From assembly GCA_016718315.1 (NCBI GenBank), contig JADKDV010000012.1, positions 34,284 to 98,283 on the forward strand: DNA of 64,000 nucleotides, read 5' to 3'. Both the position numbers and the translations under genes were made by a program. Each line of letters starts with the position of its first letter. The first letter of the stretch is position 1. This document shows positions 25,296 to 33,862 of the stretch, piece after piece. The notes below the pieces were generated by a model that saw nothing but the letters and a program-made list of their open reading frames with translations, did no database searches and was not told the origin of the DNA. Source of the DNA: Candidatus Obscuribacter sp. Lineage in GTDB: Bacteria > Cyanobacteriota > Vampirovibrionia > Obscuribacterales > Obscuribacteraceae.

Positions 25296-26385
25296 TGTGA
25301 GCGCCAACATAAGTTGAAGCCGGGCGAATTAGCTTACCGACTTGTCTTTGCTCAGTAAGATGAGCGAGCCAGCCGGCTACACGGCCCATGGCAAAAGCAC
25401 AACTAAATAGCTCTTGTGGTACTCCAATCAGATCAAGCAAAACTGCTGTGTAAAATTCAACGTTAGCCTTAAGTGGCCGATCAGGATGGCGCTTAGCCAA
25501 AATCTCCTCGGCAGTACGCTCTACAGCACGAGCAAGATTGAGCCTGGGAGCTTCGACACCTTCATCCTCAAGGCGACTTATTGCTGCTTCAAAAATAGCG
25601 GCACGGGGGTCGCGGACGCGGTAAATGCGATGTCCCATGCCCATAATGCGACGACCACTATTGAGTTCATTGTCGATCCAGCTCTCAGCACCATCAGCGG
25701 TACCAATGGCAGCCAACATAGCTAGCACTGGTCCGGGCGCTCCACCATGGAGAGGACCTTTGAGCGCCCCGATACCGGCAACAACACAGCTAACATTATC
25801 AGAGGCGGTGCTGGCCACTACACGCGCAGTAAAAGTAGAGGCGTTCATGCCGTGATCAGTGACAGTAGTCAAATAGACATCCAGCGCTCTGGCAAAATTA
25901 TCAGGGGCCCGATTGCCTGTGAGCATACGCAAAAAGTCCTGACTGTGGGTCAAATTGGCATCCGGCACCACAAGCGGCAACTCTTTGTGCTTGCGCTGCC
26001 ACCCCGCAGCAAAGACCGGTATAGAAGCAGCGATAGGCACATAGTCAGAGACTTCGCAGCCAGTATTACCGTTCAAAAGGCTGACGGCAGAGCGCAGCGA
26101 ATCCATGGGATTGGCTTGCTGCAAGACAAATGGTGCCTGTTTAAGGAGCTCAAAGGCAGAGATGCGTGCCACACCAAAACGGTGCGCCAGCGCCTCTTTC
26201 TCTGCCTTGTCTGGCAATCGACCAGTCCAGAGCAAATGACAGACTTCTTCAAAAGTGACCATGGTAGCCAGTCTCTCAGCATCATAACCAGCAATGACCA
26301 GACGACCTCTTTCGCCGTCGACTTCACTTATCAAAGTTTGAGCGACCTGTACGCCTTCCAAGCCACTGGCTGTTGCAACTGACAT
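25288..26385 (-). CDS. gltA: Citrate synthase
   Basis: 365 residues. It condenses acetyl-CoA and oxaloacetate. The catalytic histidines are in VTDHGMNAST-KGPLHGGA and GMGHRIYRVRDPRA. At the third catalytic position, usually Asp in NVDFYS, the sequence reads NVEFYTA, giving Glu. I recall this variant in other bacterial citrate synthases of this subgroup, so it may not mean loss of function. The short length fits the dimeric Gram-positive/archaeal-type or methylcitrate-synthase branch rather than the large E. coli form, so 2-methylcitrate synthase is an alternative. GGGAG lies about 11 bases before the ATG. Confidence 0.88.
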   Translation of the reverse strand: MSVATASGLEGVQVAQTLISEVDGERGRLVIAGYDAERLATMVTFEEVCHLLWTGRLPDKAEKEALAHRFGVARISAFELLKQAPFVLQQANPMDSLRSAVSLLNGNTGCEVSDYVPIAASIPVFAAGWQRKHKELPLVVPDANLTHSQDFLRMLTGNRAPDNFARALDVYLTTVTDHGMNASTFTARVVASTASDNVSCVVAGIGALKGPLHGGAPGPVLAMLAAIGTADGAESWIDNELNSGRRIMGMGHRIYRVRDPRAAIFEAAISRLEDEGVEAPRLNLARAVERTAEEILAKRHPDRPLKANVEFYTAVLLDLIGVPQELFSCAFAMGRVAGWLAHLTEQRQVGKLIRPASTYVGAHIK

Positions 26386-26488
26386 CTCCCACTCCCAAAT
26401 AGGTTGACATATTGATTATAGCAATTTGTGTGCTATAAACCTCCGCCCGTGATAACTTACAAATAGGCTCGAATTCGGGTTTTCTTCT

Positions 26489-27604
26489 ATGGCATCCTTC
26501 CACAATTCAAATAATTCAAGTCTGACTACCCTTGCGGTACTTTTGTCGCTTACACACTTTTGCGCATTGCCAGCTCAGGCTAACGAAAGCGCCAAAAGTC
26601 TCGAAACAAAGGGTTTGAGACAGGAAGCTCTGCAAAACGATAAGGAAGCGCTCAAGTTTTACGAACGGGCACTTCTGGCAGTGGCGCCTGGAGACGTTGA
26701 CACCAAAGTACGGCTTCTTTCAAACACAGCTATTGGCTATCTTAGAGAAAAGAAGCAAGTTGAAGCAGATCGAAAAATTGATGAAGCTATACAAATAGCA
26801 ACCCATCTACCTGCTGGCAAAAGCTTGAGCGAACTTACTCTACTCAATTTTGGCAATGTCACAGAAGCAATGAACAACAATACGCCGTGGTCGGATAAAA
26901 GACAAAAGGACTTACAAATTAAGCGTATCCAAAACTTGATGACACTGACCGAGCTTAGCTGGAAAGACAAAACAACTCTTGTAGATAGGCAAATCGGACC
27001 GATTCGCTTTCTGGTTATTAACGGCAATACTGGCGACACAATACGCCTACTAAATAATTTACTTAAAAGTCCCCAAGCCGACGCCAAAGTGCGCCTTCGC
27101 ATCAAATATTTGATTGCCGCCACGCAATATCGCACCGGACAAAAGGCACCACTTTTGGTATTAGAAAAATCAGGACTGGATAAACAAAGCCCGGGAGACA
27201 TATTTGTCTCAATCACTCAGTCACTGGATTGGGCATGTGACTATCTTGCCGCGCTTAGCTTTGCCGATAAGGGACTGAAGAAGCTGGAAGCAATTAAGCC
27301 CAAAAGTGCCAAAGACCACCACGATATCTCCCAGCTCTATGACACAAAGTCCGGTATTTATGCCAATCTTGGACGTATAGATGACTATGACCATGCCCTG
27401 CATCAATCAATTAAAGCCCTGGACGGAGTGCCGCAATATGCCAACAAACAGCGCAAGTTAGCTGAGTTTTTGGCTAACAAACTCAAAGAGCAGAAAAAAA
27501 ACAAAGAGCTGGCAGCACTTTGCAAAGAAAGGCATATCGACAGTGCAGCGTTTTCGGAAGACTGGCTAATAGATTTTGAAAAGGATCATCTGCTCAAAAA
27601 ATAA
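26489..27604 (+). CDS. Exported TPR protein
   Basis: 371 residues. An N-terminal signal sequence (LTTLAVLLSLTHFCALPAQA, then NESAK) suggests export with cleavage after AQA. TPR-like helical pairs follow: QEALQNDKEALKFYERAL, then LLSNTAIGYLREKKQVEADR. The rest is all-helical to the end without an enzyme motif. It may be a periplasmic scaffold. There is no clear ribosome site before the ATG. It shares its architecture with the exported TPR proteins at 54607 and 58052. Confidence 0.75.
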   Translation: MASFHNSNNSSLTTLAVLLSLTHFCALPAQANESAKSLETKGLRQEALQNDKEALKFYERALLAVAPGDVDTKVRLLSNTAIGYLREKKQVEADRKIDEAIQIATHLPAGKSLSELTLLNFGNVTEAMNNNTPWSDKRQKDLQIKRIQNLMTLTELSWKDKTTLVDRQIGPIRFLVINGNTGDTIRLLNNLLKSPQADAKVRLRIKYLIAATQYRTGQKAPLLVLEKSGLDKQSPGDIFVSITQSLDWACDYLAALSFADKGLKKLEAIKPKSAKDHHDISQLYDTKSGIYANLGRIDDYDHALHQSIKALDGVPQYANKQRKLAEFLANKLKEQKKNKELAALCKERHIDSAAFSEDWLIDFEKDHLLKK

Positions 27605-27640
27605 TAGCCTCTGCCATATGACAGAGGCTATCAAATACTA
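27604..27640. terminator. Terminator between convergent genes (TPR and rplI)
   Basis: A perfect 10-bp stem (ATAGCCTCTG / CAGAGGCTAT) with an 8-base loop. On the minus strand it is followed by TATTTTTTG, a good terminator for rplI. On the plus strand the T-run is poor. Confidence 0.7.
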
Positions 27641-27668
27641 GGAGCGTTCATCGCACCGCAGGTAGTGC

Positions 27669-28142
27669 TTAAATAGCAGCTATCTGATGGGCGTTTTCGG
27701 CAACAACATCAATGTCCAGTTCAGAGACGACATCTGGAGCCAGTTTAATGGTGGCTTTGTAGGCGCCTACAGCGGTGATGTCTTGATTGACTTTGATCAC
27801 ACGTTTGTCGATGGCAACACCGACTTCTTTTTCGATCAGGTCGGCAATTTCCTGGTGGGTAATTTTGCCGTATAGCTTGCCGTTGTCACCACTCTTGACT
27901 TTGATAGTCATTGAGACGATGGCAGAAATCTTGTCGCCGAGAGCGACCAGTTCGCCGTGTACTTTCTCAGCTTTTTTCTTGAGCATCTCAAGATCTTCTT
28001 CGCGTTTCTTGAGAGTACCTTTGCTGGCGGTAACAGCCAGACCACGAGGCTGAAGGAAGTTGCGGAAATAACCGGGCTTAGCCTCAACTATATCTCCGGC
28101 TTTGCCGAGCTTTAGAACTGAATCTTGCAATATAACCTTCAT
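27669..28142 (-). CDS. rplI: 50S ribosomal protein L9
   Basis: 157 residues. The N-terminal domain MKVILQDSVLKLGKAGDIVE with PGYFRNFLQPRGLA is diagnostic. A long connecting helix and a C-terminal domain (GKLYGKITHQEIAD, GAYKATIKLAPDV) follow. It binds 23S rRNA domain V and helps maintain reading frame. The ATG at 28142 follows GGGAGTTGTC; a TTG four codons earlier is not the start. It is separate from other ribosomal genes here. Confidence 0.96.
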   Translation of the reverse strand: MKVILQDSVLKLGKAGDIVEAKPGYFRNFLQPRGLAVTASKGTLKKREEDLEMLKKKAEKVHGELVALGDKISAIVSMTIKVKSGDNGKLYGKITHQEIADLIEKEVGVAIDKRVIKVNQDITAVGAYKATIKLAPDVVSELDIDVVAENAHQIAAI

Positions 28143-28332
28143 GACAACTCCCAACGATGTAAAAGCGCTCGCCGATGCATATACATCTTCTATGCTTATA
28201 TAAGGTTTGAAAGATTACCACGCACTTTCATATTCGGTCTAGCGCATGGCGCTCAGACGGGTGTTTTTGAAAACATTTCACAATAAAAGGCGATAAAACC
28301 AAGCCTTTATTAGCCCGGTATTATTTTGGGAC

Positions 28333-28409
28333 AATACTCTTGTTTCTCGCGAATCCTATTAATACTCTTGTTTCTCTCGAATCCTATTAATACTCTTGTT
28401 TCTCGCGAA
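28333..28409. repeat. 28-bp direct tandem repeat (2.7 copies) duplicating a gene's 3' end
   Basis: The unit AATACTCTTGTTTCTCGC plus GAATCCTATT occurs at 28333-28360, again at 28361-28388 with one mismatch (TCTCG), and as a partial copy at 28389-28409. The third copy is the end of the GNAT gene and contains its last codons and stop. The array was therefore made by tandem copying of that gene's 3' terminus. Confidence 0.85.
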
Positions 28410-28851
28410 ACATGCCCCTCACCCCAGATGGGTCACAGAGAAAACCGAAACGCTTATAGAAGCCATCGGTGCCAGGATCGGCATATAGAGTAACCAGGGG
28501 AATTTGATATTCGTCCAGCTCTTTGAGCAGCTCGTGCATCACCAGACGCCCCACACCCAGCCTTTGAAAGTCAGGGCGGACGACCATATCCCAGATTGTG
28601 GCGTTAAAGACCATATCGCCAGTGGCTCTGGCAAAACCAATCATTTCGTCGTTAGACCAGATAGAAACAACAGCCAGCGAGTTTTGCAGTGCTTTGACGA
28701 TAAGCTCAGGCTCGCGGCGACTCCATCCCACACTGGCACACAACTCTTGCACGCTTTGTGGCGAAACCGACTTGTCATGACTTACGACCAGATTAGGCGG
28801 CAGAGGATCTCTTTGATTCTCATTTTTGCGCCAGATGCCTGATAGCACCAT
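28387..28851 (-). CDS. GNAT-family N-acetyltransferase
   Basis: 154 residues. The acetyl-CoA-binding motif A is VVRPDFQRLGVGRLVMHEL, preceded by the strand MIGFARATGD. The C-terminal FYKRFGFLCDP is typical. The acceptor is unknown. The final eight codons and stop lie in the 28-bp repeat unit that is copied twice just downstream. Its start lies only 1 base after the end of the methylase gene at 28853, so the two are probably cotranscribed. Confidence 0.85.
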   Translation of the reverse strand: MVLSGIWRKNENQRDPLPPNLVVSHDKSVSPQSVQELCASVGWSRREPELIVKALQNSLAVVSIWSNDEMIGFARATGDMVFNATIWDMVVRPDFQRLGVGRLVMHELLKELDEYQIPLVTLYADPGTDGFYKRFGFLCDPSGVRGMFREKQEY

Positions 28852-28852
28852 T

Positions 28853-30487
28853 TCAAATCCTCTCTAAAAGCACCACTGTTTCCACATGATAGGTCTGGGG
28901 AAAGAGATCCACCGGTCTTATCCGAATAGTTTTATACCCATGGTAGGCTCCATCTTCGCGCTTGACTGGCTTTACATCCAGAATAGCGTTATTAAGTCTT
29001 TCTTGCTCATCAAATTCTTCCTCAATGGCAGCGGGCGCTTCCACTTGAGCTTCCTCTGGTGCGGCACTGCCTTCGGGAGCGATGGGACGATTGGGGTCTT
29101 CGAGGATGCGCAAATCGCGGGCAAGAGTGGCTGGGTTACAGCTCACATATATAATGTGGCGTGGTCCACGTTCTTTGACACACTGCAAGACCTCAGGACT
29201 GGCACCTTTGCGGGGCGGGTCCAGAACGAGCAGGTCGATTTCACCGGTGTCTTCCAAGATCTGATCGAGAGCATCTTCAACACGGGCTGGCACAAAGCTC
29301 AAATTGTTCAGACCATTGAGAGCGGCGTTCTGCTTGCCGTCATTAACTGCATCTGGATTTTCCTCCACTGCAATCACTTCTTTGGCGCTGCCACTGAGCC
29401 AGGCCGCTATCGTGCCAACACCGGCATACGCATCGACAATAACATTGGCTTTTTGCCCTTTTAGCGCAATTTGCGAGTAGTCGGTAACCTGCTCCAAAAG
29501 CTTGACGGCCTGGTCGCTATTGACCTGGAAAAAACTCTCCGAAGAAAGGCGAAATGTAAGGCCCTTGCGCAAAAATTCAGGTAAATCCGCACGCTCGGTT
29601 TTTAGCTCTTCTTCGATATAACCGCGCCCCAACAGAATAACCGTGTGGTCACCCATGATGCGGTTGCCCCTTTCGCTATTGAAGTTAAGGGCCACAGACT
29701 CAATGCTACTATCAGCATCCATCAAGTCTTTAGCAATATCGCCAAAGACGAGAAGCTCTTCATTGTTGACGAATTCTTTGTATTTGACCGACTCGTGATT
29801 AATGACAAAAGTGACTAAGAGCTTTTGTTTGGCAAAACTCATGCGCACATTGAGATGGCGCAGAAGTCCTTTGTGCTTTTGCTCATCGTAAATATTGACT
29901 CGATACTGCCTGACTAAATCCCGCACATAGTGCAGGACTCTATCCATAGCCTGAGGCTGAATCGAACACGCCTGAACATTGACCAGGTCATGGCTGTTGC
30001 GTTCGTAATAACCAGCCAGAGTCTTGCCCATCTTAAATTGAAAAGGAAACTGGGCTTTATTGCGGTAGTGAATAGGGTTTTGAGCAGGCAAAATAGGCTC
30101 AAAAATTTGAGACAGTCGCTCAGAAGTAAAATTGCCGGTGCCACCAAGATGAGTCAAGGCCTCTCTGACAACATTGGTTTTAGAGCGCAACTGTTCAGCA
30201 TATGACATATGCTGCCACTGACAGCCACCACAGCGCTCAAAATGCTGGCAAACAGGTTCGGCTCTGCCACCACCTGATTCGAGGACCTTTTCGATTGAGC
30301 CTTTGGCAAAGTCTTTACGCACATCAAAAAGCTTGACGCGGAGCTTATCTCCCACGGCCGCTCTTTCTACAAAGATAGGCAGACCATCTACTTTGGCTAC
30401 GCCCGCGCCACCACCGGCGATGGACTGGATTTCCACATCAATTTCCTGGTGACGCTGTAAATTATGAGCGGCCTTGAGCTTAGCCAA
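28853..30487 (-). CDS. 23S rRNA (uracil-5-)-methyltransferase, RlmD/RumA-type
   Basis: About 544 residues. An N-terminal TRAM domain (DVEIQSIAGGGAGVAKVDG) precedes the [4Fe-4S] cysteines in CQHFERCGGCQWQHM. The SAM-binding motif is VDAYAGVGTIA, and the catalytic nucleophile region LDPPRKGASPE and SCNPATLARDL follow. A roughly 55-residue Ala/Glu/Pro-rich insertion (PEEAQVEAPAAIEEEFDEQ) interrupts the C-terminal part before YHVETVVLLER. The TTG at 30487 has an excellent AAGGGGAATCCA ribosome site; a GTG at 30520, directly abutting a palindrome, is the alternative. TrmA-type tRNA methylation is possible, but the TRAM and Fe-S elements favour rRNA. Confidence 0.88.
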   Translation of the reverse strand: MAKLKAAHNLQRHQEIDVEIQSIAGGGAGVAKVDGLPIFVERAAVGDKLRVKLFDVRKDFAKGSIEKVLESGGGRAEPVCQHFERCGGCQWQHMSYAEQLRSKTNVVREALTHLGGTGNFTSERLSQIFEPILPAQNPIHYRNKAQFPFQFKMGKTLAGYYERNSHDLVNVQACSIQPQAMDRVLHYVRDLVRQYRVNIYDEQKHKGLLRHLNVRMSFAKQKLLVTFVINHESVKYKEFVNNEELLVFGDIAKDLMDADSSIESVALNFNSERGNRIMGDHTVILLGRGYIEEELKTERADLPEFLRKGLTFRLSSESFFQVNSDQAVKLLEQVTDYSQIALKGQKANVIVDAYAGVGTIAAWLSGSAKEVIAVEENPDAVNDGKQNAALNGLNNLSFVPARVEDALDQILEDTGEIDLLVLDPPRKGASPEVLQCVKERGPRHIIYVSCNPATLARDLRILEDPNRPIAPEGSAAPEEAQVEAPAAIEEEFDEQERLNNAILDVKPVKREDGAYHGYKTIRIRPVDLFPQTYHVETVVLLERI

Positions 30488-30520
30488 TGGATTCCCCTTC
30501 AAAAGTAGCGAATTATTCAC

Positions 30521-30539
30521 TTCTGTATATTCTACAGAA
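30521..30539. promoter_or_regulatory. 19-bp palindrome upstream of the methyltransferase gene (LexA-like look)
   Basis: TTCTGTA and TACAGAA are perfect arms around TATTC. The core CTGT-N7-ACAG resembles the E. coli LexA box (CTGT-N8-ACAG) but has one base less. It lies in the 66-base gap before the preferred start at 30487 and could be an operator or a leader hairpin. Confidence 0.4.
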
Positions 30540-30553
30540 CTATAGTGCTAAAG

Positions 30554-31174
30554 CTATTCGACTTTATCCGAATCAGTTAATACAAGCCTTAGCGGCGTGC
30601 CAGAACCAGCAGCTGCAGCCGGTCTGGCAGTCACTCTGGCGCCTGTCAATATTTGTCTATAACTGAGTCCTCGATAGGTCTCTTTTAGCCCGGGCAGATG
30701 GTTTTGCTCAACTGCCACTTGGCCCAGGAGGGTTTGTTGGTCGATTACACCTTGAGCAAACTGCTGTACCAAAGCCATATCAATCGAAGCCATAACAAAC
30801 TGGCTCTGGTCATGATCTTTAAAATAGTGCGCCTCGACAGCGCGCACCCAGCCTATATTGAGCTTATTGATAATGCGCGCAGCAATCACTGTATCAATCT
30901 TGAGATCAAGAGGCTTAGCCCTATTATCTTGATACAGGTAAATAATGACAAGTCCTCTGGCACGGTCGAGGCGGACCTCCGGACAGGCATTCAGGCTGAA
31001 TTGCATCAGGTCATTGTGATGCAGTGCCTGGATGATGATCGCACTTTGATCAAGTGGCTCGTCTAACGCAGGATCCACCGACTCTTGGCATGCAGCCGGA
31101 TGCCCGAGACAGCAAAAGCTAGCCGTCAGGACAAAAAGAAGGAGCAAGGCACTGAAACGTGGCAAAATTGGCAC
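30554..31174 (-). CDS. Exported protein of unknown function
   Basis: 206 residues starting at a GTG. A hydrophobic N-terminus (FSALLLLFVLTASFCCLGHPAA) is a signal peptide and may be a lipoprotein-like one. The mature part has no motif I recognise. It contains two predicted strands (RGLVIIYLYQD) and a helix-rich end. It is divergent from the nuclease gene. The ribosome site is weak, so the start is uncertain. Confidence 0.6.
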   Translation of the reverse strand: MPILPRFSALLLLFVLTASFCCLGHPAACQESVDPALDEPLDQSAIIIQALHHNDLMQFSLNACPEVRLDRARGLVIIYLYQDNRAKPLDLKIDTVIAARIINKLNIGWVRAVEAHYFKDHDQSQFVMASIDMALVQQFAQGVIDQQTLLGQVAVEQNHLPGLKETYRGLSYRQILTGARVTARPAAAAGSGTPLRLVLTDSDKVE

Positions 31175-31254
31175 AAGATTTACCGCATTTAATTAAGCAA
31201 AACAAATCTATCATATATGTACAGAAGACCACCTTAGAAGTCCCATTAATTACA

Positions 31255-32529
31255 ATGGCAACCATGACAATAGAAGTAATCCACGTATCTGACATACACT
31301 TTGGCTCTGGCGAGAATCACGGCAGAGTCAATCCGCAGACCGGGCTCAATGTCCGGTTTGAAGATTTTGCCCTGGCTTTAAAAAAAGTGGTGGACTACAC
31401 CATCGAAAAAGGCTGCCATCTCTTTATATTTAGTGGCGATGCCTACAAAAATGCATCTCCTGAACCTGTCTACCAAAAAATGTTTGCCAGAGAGCTAAAT
31501 CGTCTCTCCAAACACAATATCAAGACTGTACTGGTAGTAGGCAACCACGATCAACTACTGAGAGCTACGCAAAGCCATAGCATGTCGGTCTTCCAAAGCC
31601 TGGAAGTATCAGGCATGGTTATTGTAGACAGACCCATGTCCATCACCATTGACACTACTGCCGGTGCGGTACAGCTGGTCGGTTTACCCCATGTCACTCG
31701 CCATAATCTAGTGGCCCTCGAAAAATATCGCGAATCTACTGCCCAGGAGATAGATAGACTACTAGCCGAGCATGTCAAAAGCCTTTTAAGGGGCTATTAT
31801 CTGGACCTTGATGCGACCATGCCAACCATTGTCACTGCGCACATGAGTACCGATAGCGCTCTGGCCGGCATCGAAGAAGAGCTGCTTGTGGGCTACACTC
31901 AGACTTTTCCCACAGAAATCTTTGTCAATGAAAAAATCGACTACGTCGCTCTCGGGCATATTCATAAATATCAAGTCTTGCGCCAGAGCGCACCAGCAAT
32001 AGTCTACGCTGGCTCACTGGAGCGTGTCGACTTTGGCGAAGAGAAAGAAGACAAAGGATTTGTCCACGTACACTTAGAGCGCAATAACACAAGCTTTGAG
32101 TTTCACTCAATTGAACCCAGACCATTTATCACAGTGGATGTGGACTTAGTTAAACTCAGTGCTAAGACAGACCGAGACGAAACAGCAGCTGCACCTGATC
32201 TAACCGGTATTTTAATAGGCGAACTAGCCAAAAAGATGCTGCCAAACTGTGTCTTGCGCTTGCGCTATAAAATATTGCAAGATGACCTTGGCCTCGTTGA
32301 TGAAGACAAATTGAGAGCAGCCGCCAACCAGGCGCTCTCCTTTAAGATGCAAGCCGAAATAGTGTCAGACTACGGTAGAAGTCGCATCCCGCACCTGACA
32401 GAAACATCGGCAGCGTCCCCGCTCAGCGCCATTGAGACCTACCTGGATGAAGTAGCACCAGATAAAAAGGAGCGCCTACTGTCGCGCACCAGAGAACTAA
32501 TGGACAAGCTCAGTAGCCAACAAAGCTGA
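31255..32529 (+). CDS. sbcD: SbcD/Mre11-like DNA repair exonuclease
   Basis: About 424 residues. The five phosphoesterase motifs are in order: VSDIHFG, FSGDAYKN, VVGNHDQ, VTAHMSTDSA and ALGHIHKYQ. The usual capping-domain C-terminus follows. With SbcC this complex trims DNA ends and hairpins, but no sbcC is in the window. The frame opens at 31159, inside the start of the divergent gene. The Met codons at 31255 and 31264 (MTIEVIHVSDIHFG) match the family start better. Neither has a strong ribosome site. A CTGAA repeat follows the stop. Confidence 0.9.
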   Translation: MATMTIEVIHVSDIHFGSGENHGRVNPQTGLNVRFEDFALALKKVVDYTIEKGCHLFIFSGDAYKNASPEPVYQKMFARELNRLSKHNIKTVLVVGNHDQLLRATQSHSMSVFQSLEVSGMVIVDRPMSITIDTTAGAVQLVGLPHVTRHNLVALEKYRESTAQEIDRLLAEHVKSLLRGYYLDLDATMPTIVTAHMSTDSALAGIEEELLVGYTQTFPTEIFVNEKIDYVALGHIHKYQVLRQSAPAIVYAGSLERVDFGEEKEDKGFVHVHLERNNTSFEFHSIEPRPFITVDVDLVKLSAKTDRDETAAAPDLTGILIGELAKKMLPNCVLRLRYKILQDDLGLVDEDKLRAAANQALSFKMQAEIVSDYGRSRIPHLTETSAASPLSAIETYLDEVAPDKKERLLSRTRELMDKLSSQQS

Positions 32530-32533
32530 GCGG

Positions 32534-32562
32534 CTGAACTGAACTGAACTGAACTGAACTGA
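32534..32562. repeat. CTGAA pentanucleotide repeat, 5.8 copies
   Basis: Five exact CTGAA units plus CTGA lie 4 bases after the sbcD stop codon (32527-32529). Such short repeats slip readily. They are outside both coding regions. Confidence 0.9.
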
Positions 32563-32605
32563 GCGATGCAAGATCCGTGGCTTGTCTAATGGCTGACCAG
32601 AGCAG

Positions 32606-33862
32606 CTACTTAACAACACTCCGAGAGGCATTAATGGCAGCGCTCTTGGAGGGAAGCAAGTCTTGCTCTTTGATAAATGCTCCAAGTTTGTCTGCTACCC
32701 AGGTGTGCAGTCGCACCGTAAAATGTCCCTTGCACGAAAATTTAGTGCCATCATCAGGGGTATCACCCTCGCTACGCAAAGCCTGATCGAGATCCAGTAC
32801 TGGTGCCTCGATACTGGCGGCAGTAGTCTTGAGTAAAGCTGTCTCGGCATAATTTTTGACCAGCTTATGGTCGCCCAGACTGACAGTTGGTGTGCGCAAA
32901 AACATAAAGCGTGCGCCGTCAGCTTTGCATTCACGGGCAAAGGCCTTGAGCTGCGCGTCCATCATATACCAGTAACAGTTGGTGTAATTGGTCCTAGTCT
33001 GATCCGATGAAATAGCCTGCAACGGCGGAGCGGAGGAGTTTGGCTCAGCAAAATTAAAGATACTTTTGCTTACTTTAAGCCTATCAAATTCGGTCGTAAA
33101 ACTATGCCTCAAACCCACAAGAATTTCCCAGATACGACTATTTTGGCGCAGCCAATCGTATTGCAACATGTATTTGCCGGCTTTTGATCTGAAAAATCCG
33201 GCAACGCAAGTATCATCGAATTTGAGTGTCCCATCAGGATTAGGAAAGAAAACCGGTTTGACGAAGAGCATGGAATCGCAAGGTGTCGGCAACAACTTAC
33301 TAATCTCATCTACACGGTACACCTGAATAACAAGGTCAGGCTTGAACTGCTTAGCTAGCGTTTGATAGCGCAAATAATCTTGAGCCACACTGTAATTAGA
33401 AACCCCAAAGTTAAGTGTCTGTACAGGTTTACCGAGTGCTCTACTGAGCCTATCAGCAAGTTGACTGACGTAGTTCTTTTCACGGGCAACCTGGATGGAC
33501 TCCACGCAGCTGTCACCAAAAACGGCAATACGATAGGTCCCAGCGGGCTTCGCTATTGTGATTTCGTCGTTTTGCATGCCAAAACTATTGAGTTTATAAC
33601 TTCCAAATCCTTCTTGCCTTTGCGTAATTCGTTTACCAGCAAAAGGCTTGTAGCCGACCTTACGATCGGGCATGCAATGCTCACTATCACCCACTTGAGC
33701 AAAGTAAAAGAATGCCTCCAGCAAAACAATACTCAAACCAAGATAGAGCAGCCCCTGCATTAGAGCAAAGCTCTTACCGACTGATTTAGCTTTGATGCCA
33801 TCACTAGCTTGAGCCAGGTCTCTGGCTCTATCACTTTGCTTTGGTGGTGTCTCTATTGTCAT
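32606..33862 (-). CDS. SGNH-hydrolase-like membrane-anchored protein (acyl-transfer partner)
   Basis: About 418 residues. One N-terminal membrane helix (LLYLGLSIVLLEAFFYFAQ) is followed by an SGNH-type domain with the Ser block FGDSCVES and the oxyanion-region FGVSNYSVAQDYLRY. A later block with FLRTPTVSLGD follows. The Asp-His pair was not located with certainty. Periplasmic SGNH proteins paired with MBOAT enzymes move acetyl or acyl groups onto exopolysaccharides (AlgI/AlgJ-type). The start ATG at 33862 nearly overlaps the MBOAT gene, indicating translational coupling. GDSC with a Ser in SGNH position is as expected. Confidence 0.75.
   Translation of the reverse strand: MTIETPPKQSDRARDLAQASDGIKAKSVGKSFALMQGLLYLGLSIVLLEAFFYFAQVGDSEHCMPDRKVGYKPFAGKRITQRQEGFGSYKLNSFGMQNDEITIAKPAGTYRIAVFGDSCVESIQVAREKNYVSQLADRLSRALGKPVQTLNFGVSNYSVAQDYLRYQTLAKQFKPDLVIQVYRVDEISKLLPTPCDSMLFVKPVFFPNPDGTLKFDDTCVAGFFRSKAGKYMLQYDWLRQNSRIWEILVGLRHSFTTEFDRLKVSKSIFNFAEPNSSAPPLQAISSDQTRTNYTNCYWYMMDAQLKAFARECKADGARFMFLRTPTVSLGDHKLVKNYAETALLKTTAASIEAPVLDLDQALRSEGDTPDDGTKFSCKGHFTVRLHTWVADKLGAFIKEQDLLPSKSAAINASRSVVK

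Noticed and set aside
25747..26382. 211-residue plus-strand gene antisense to citrate synthase
   Set aside because: It is a shadow of a highly conserved gene on the opposite strand and has no ribosome site or domain.
31159..31254. N-terminal extension of the SbcD-like protein
   Set aside because: It overlaps the start of the divergent gene and precedes the conserved family start by 32 codons with no ribosome site.
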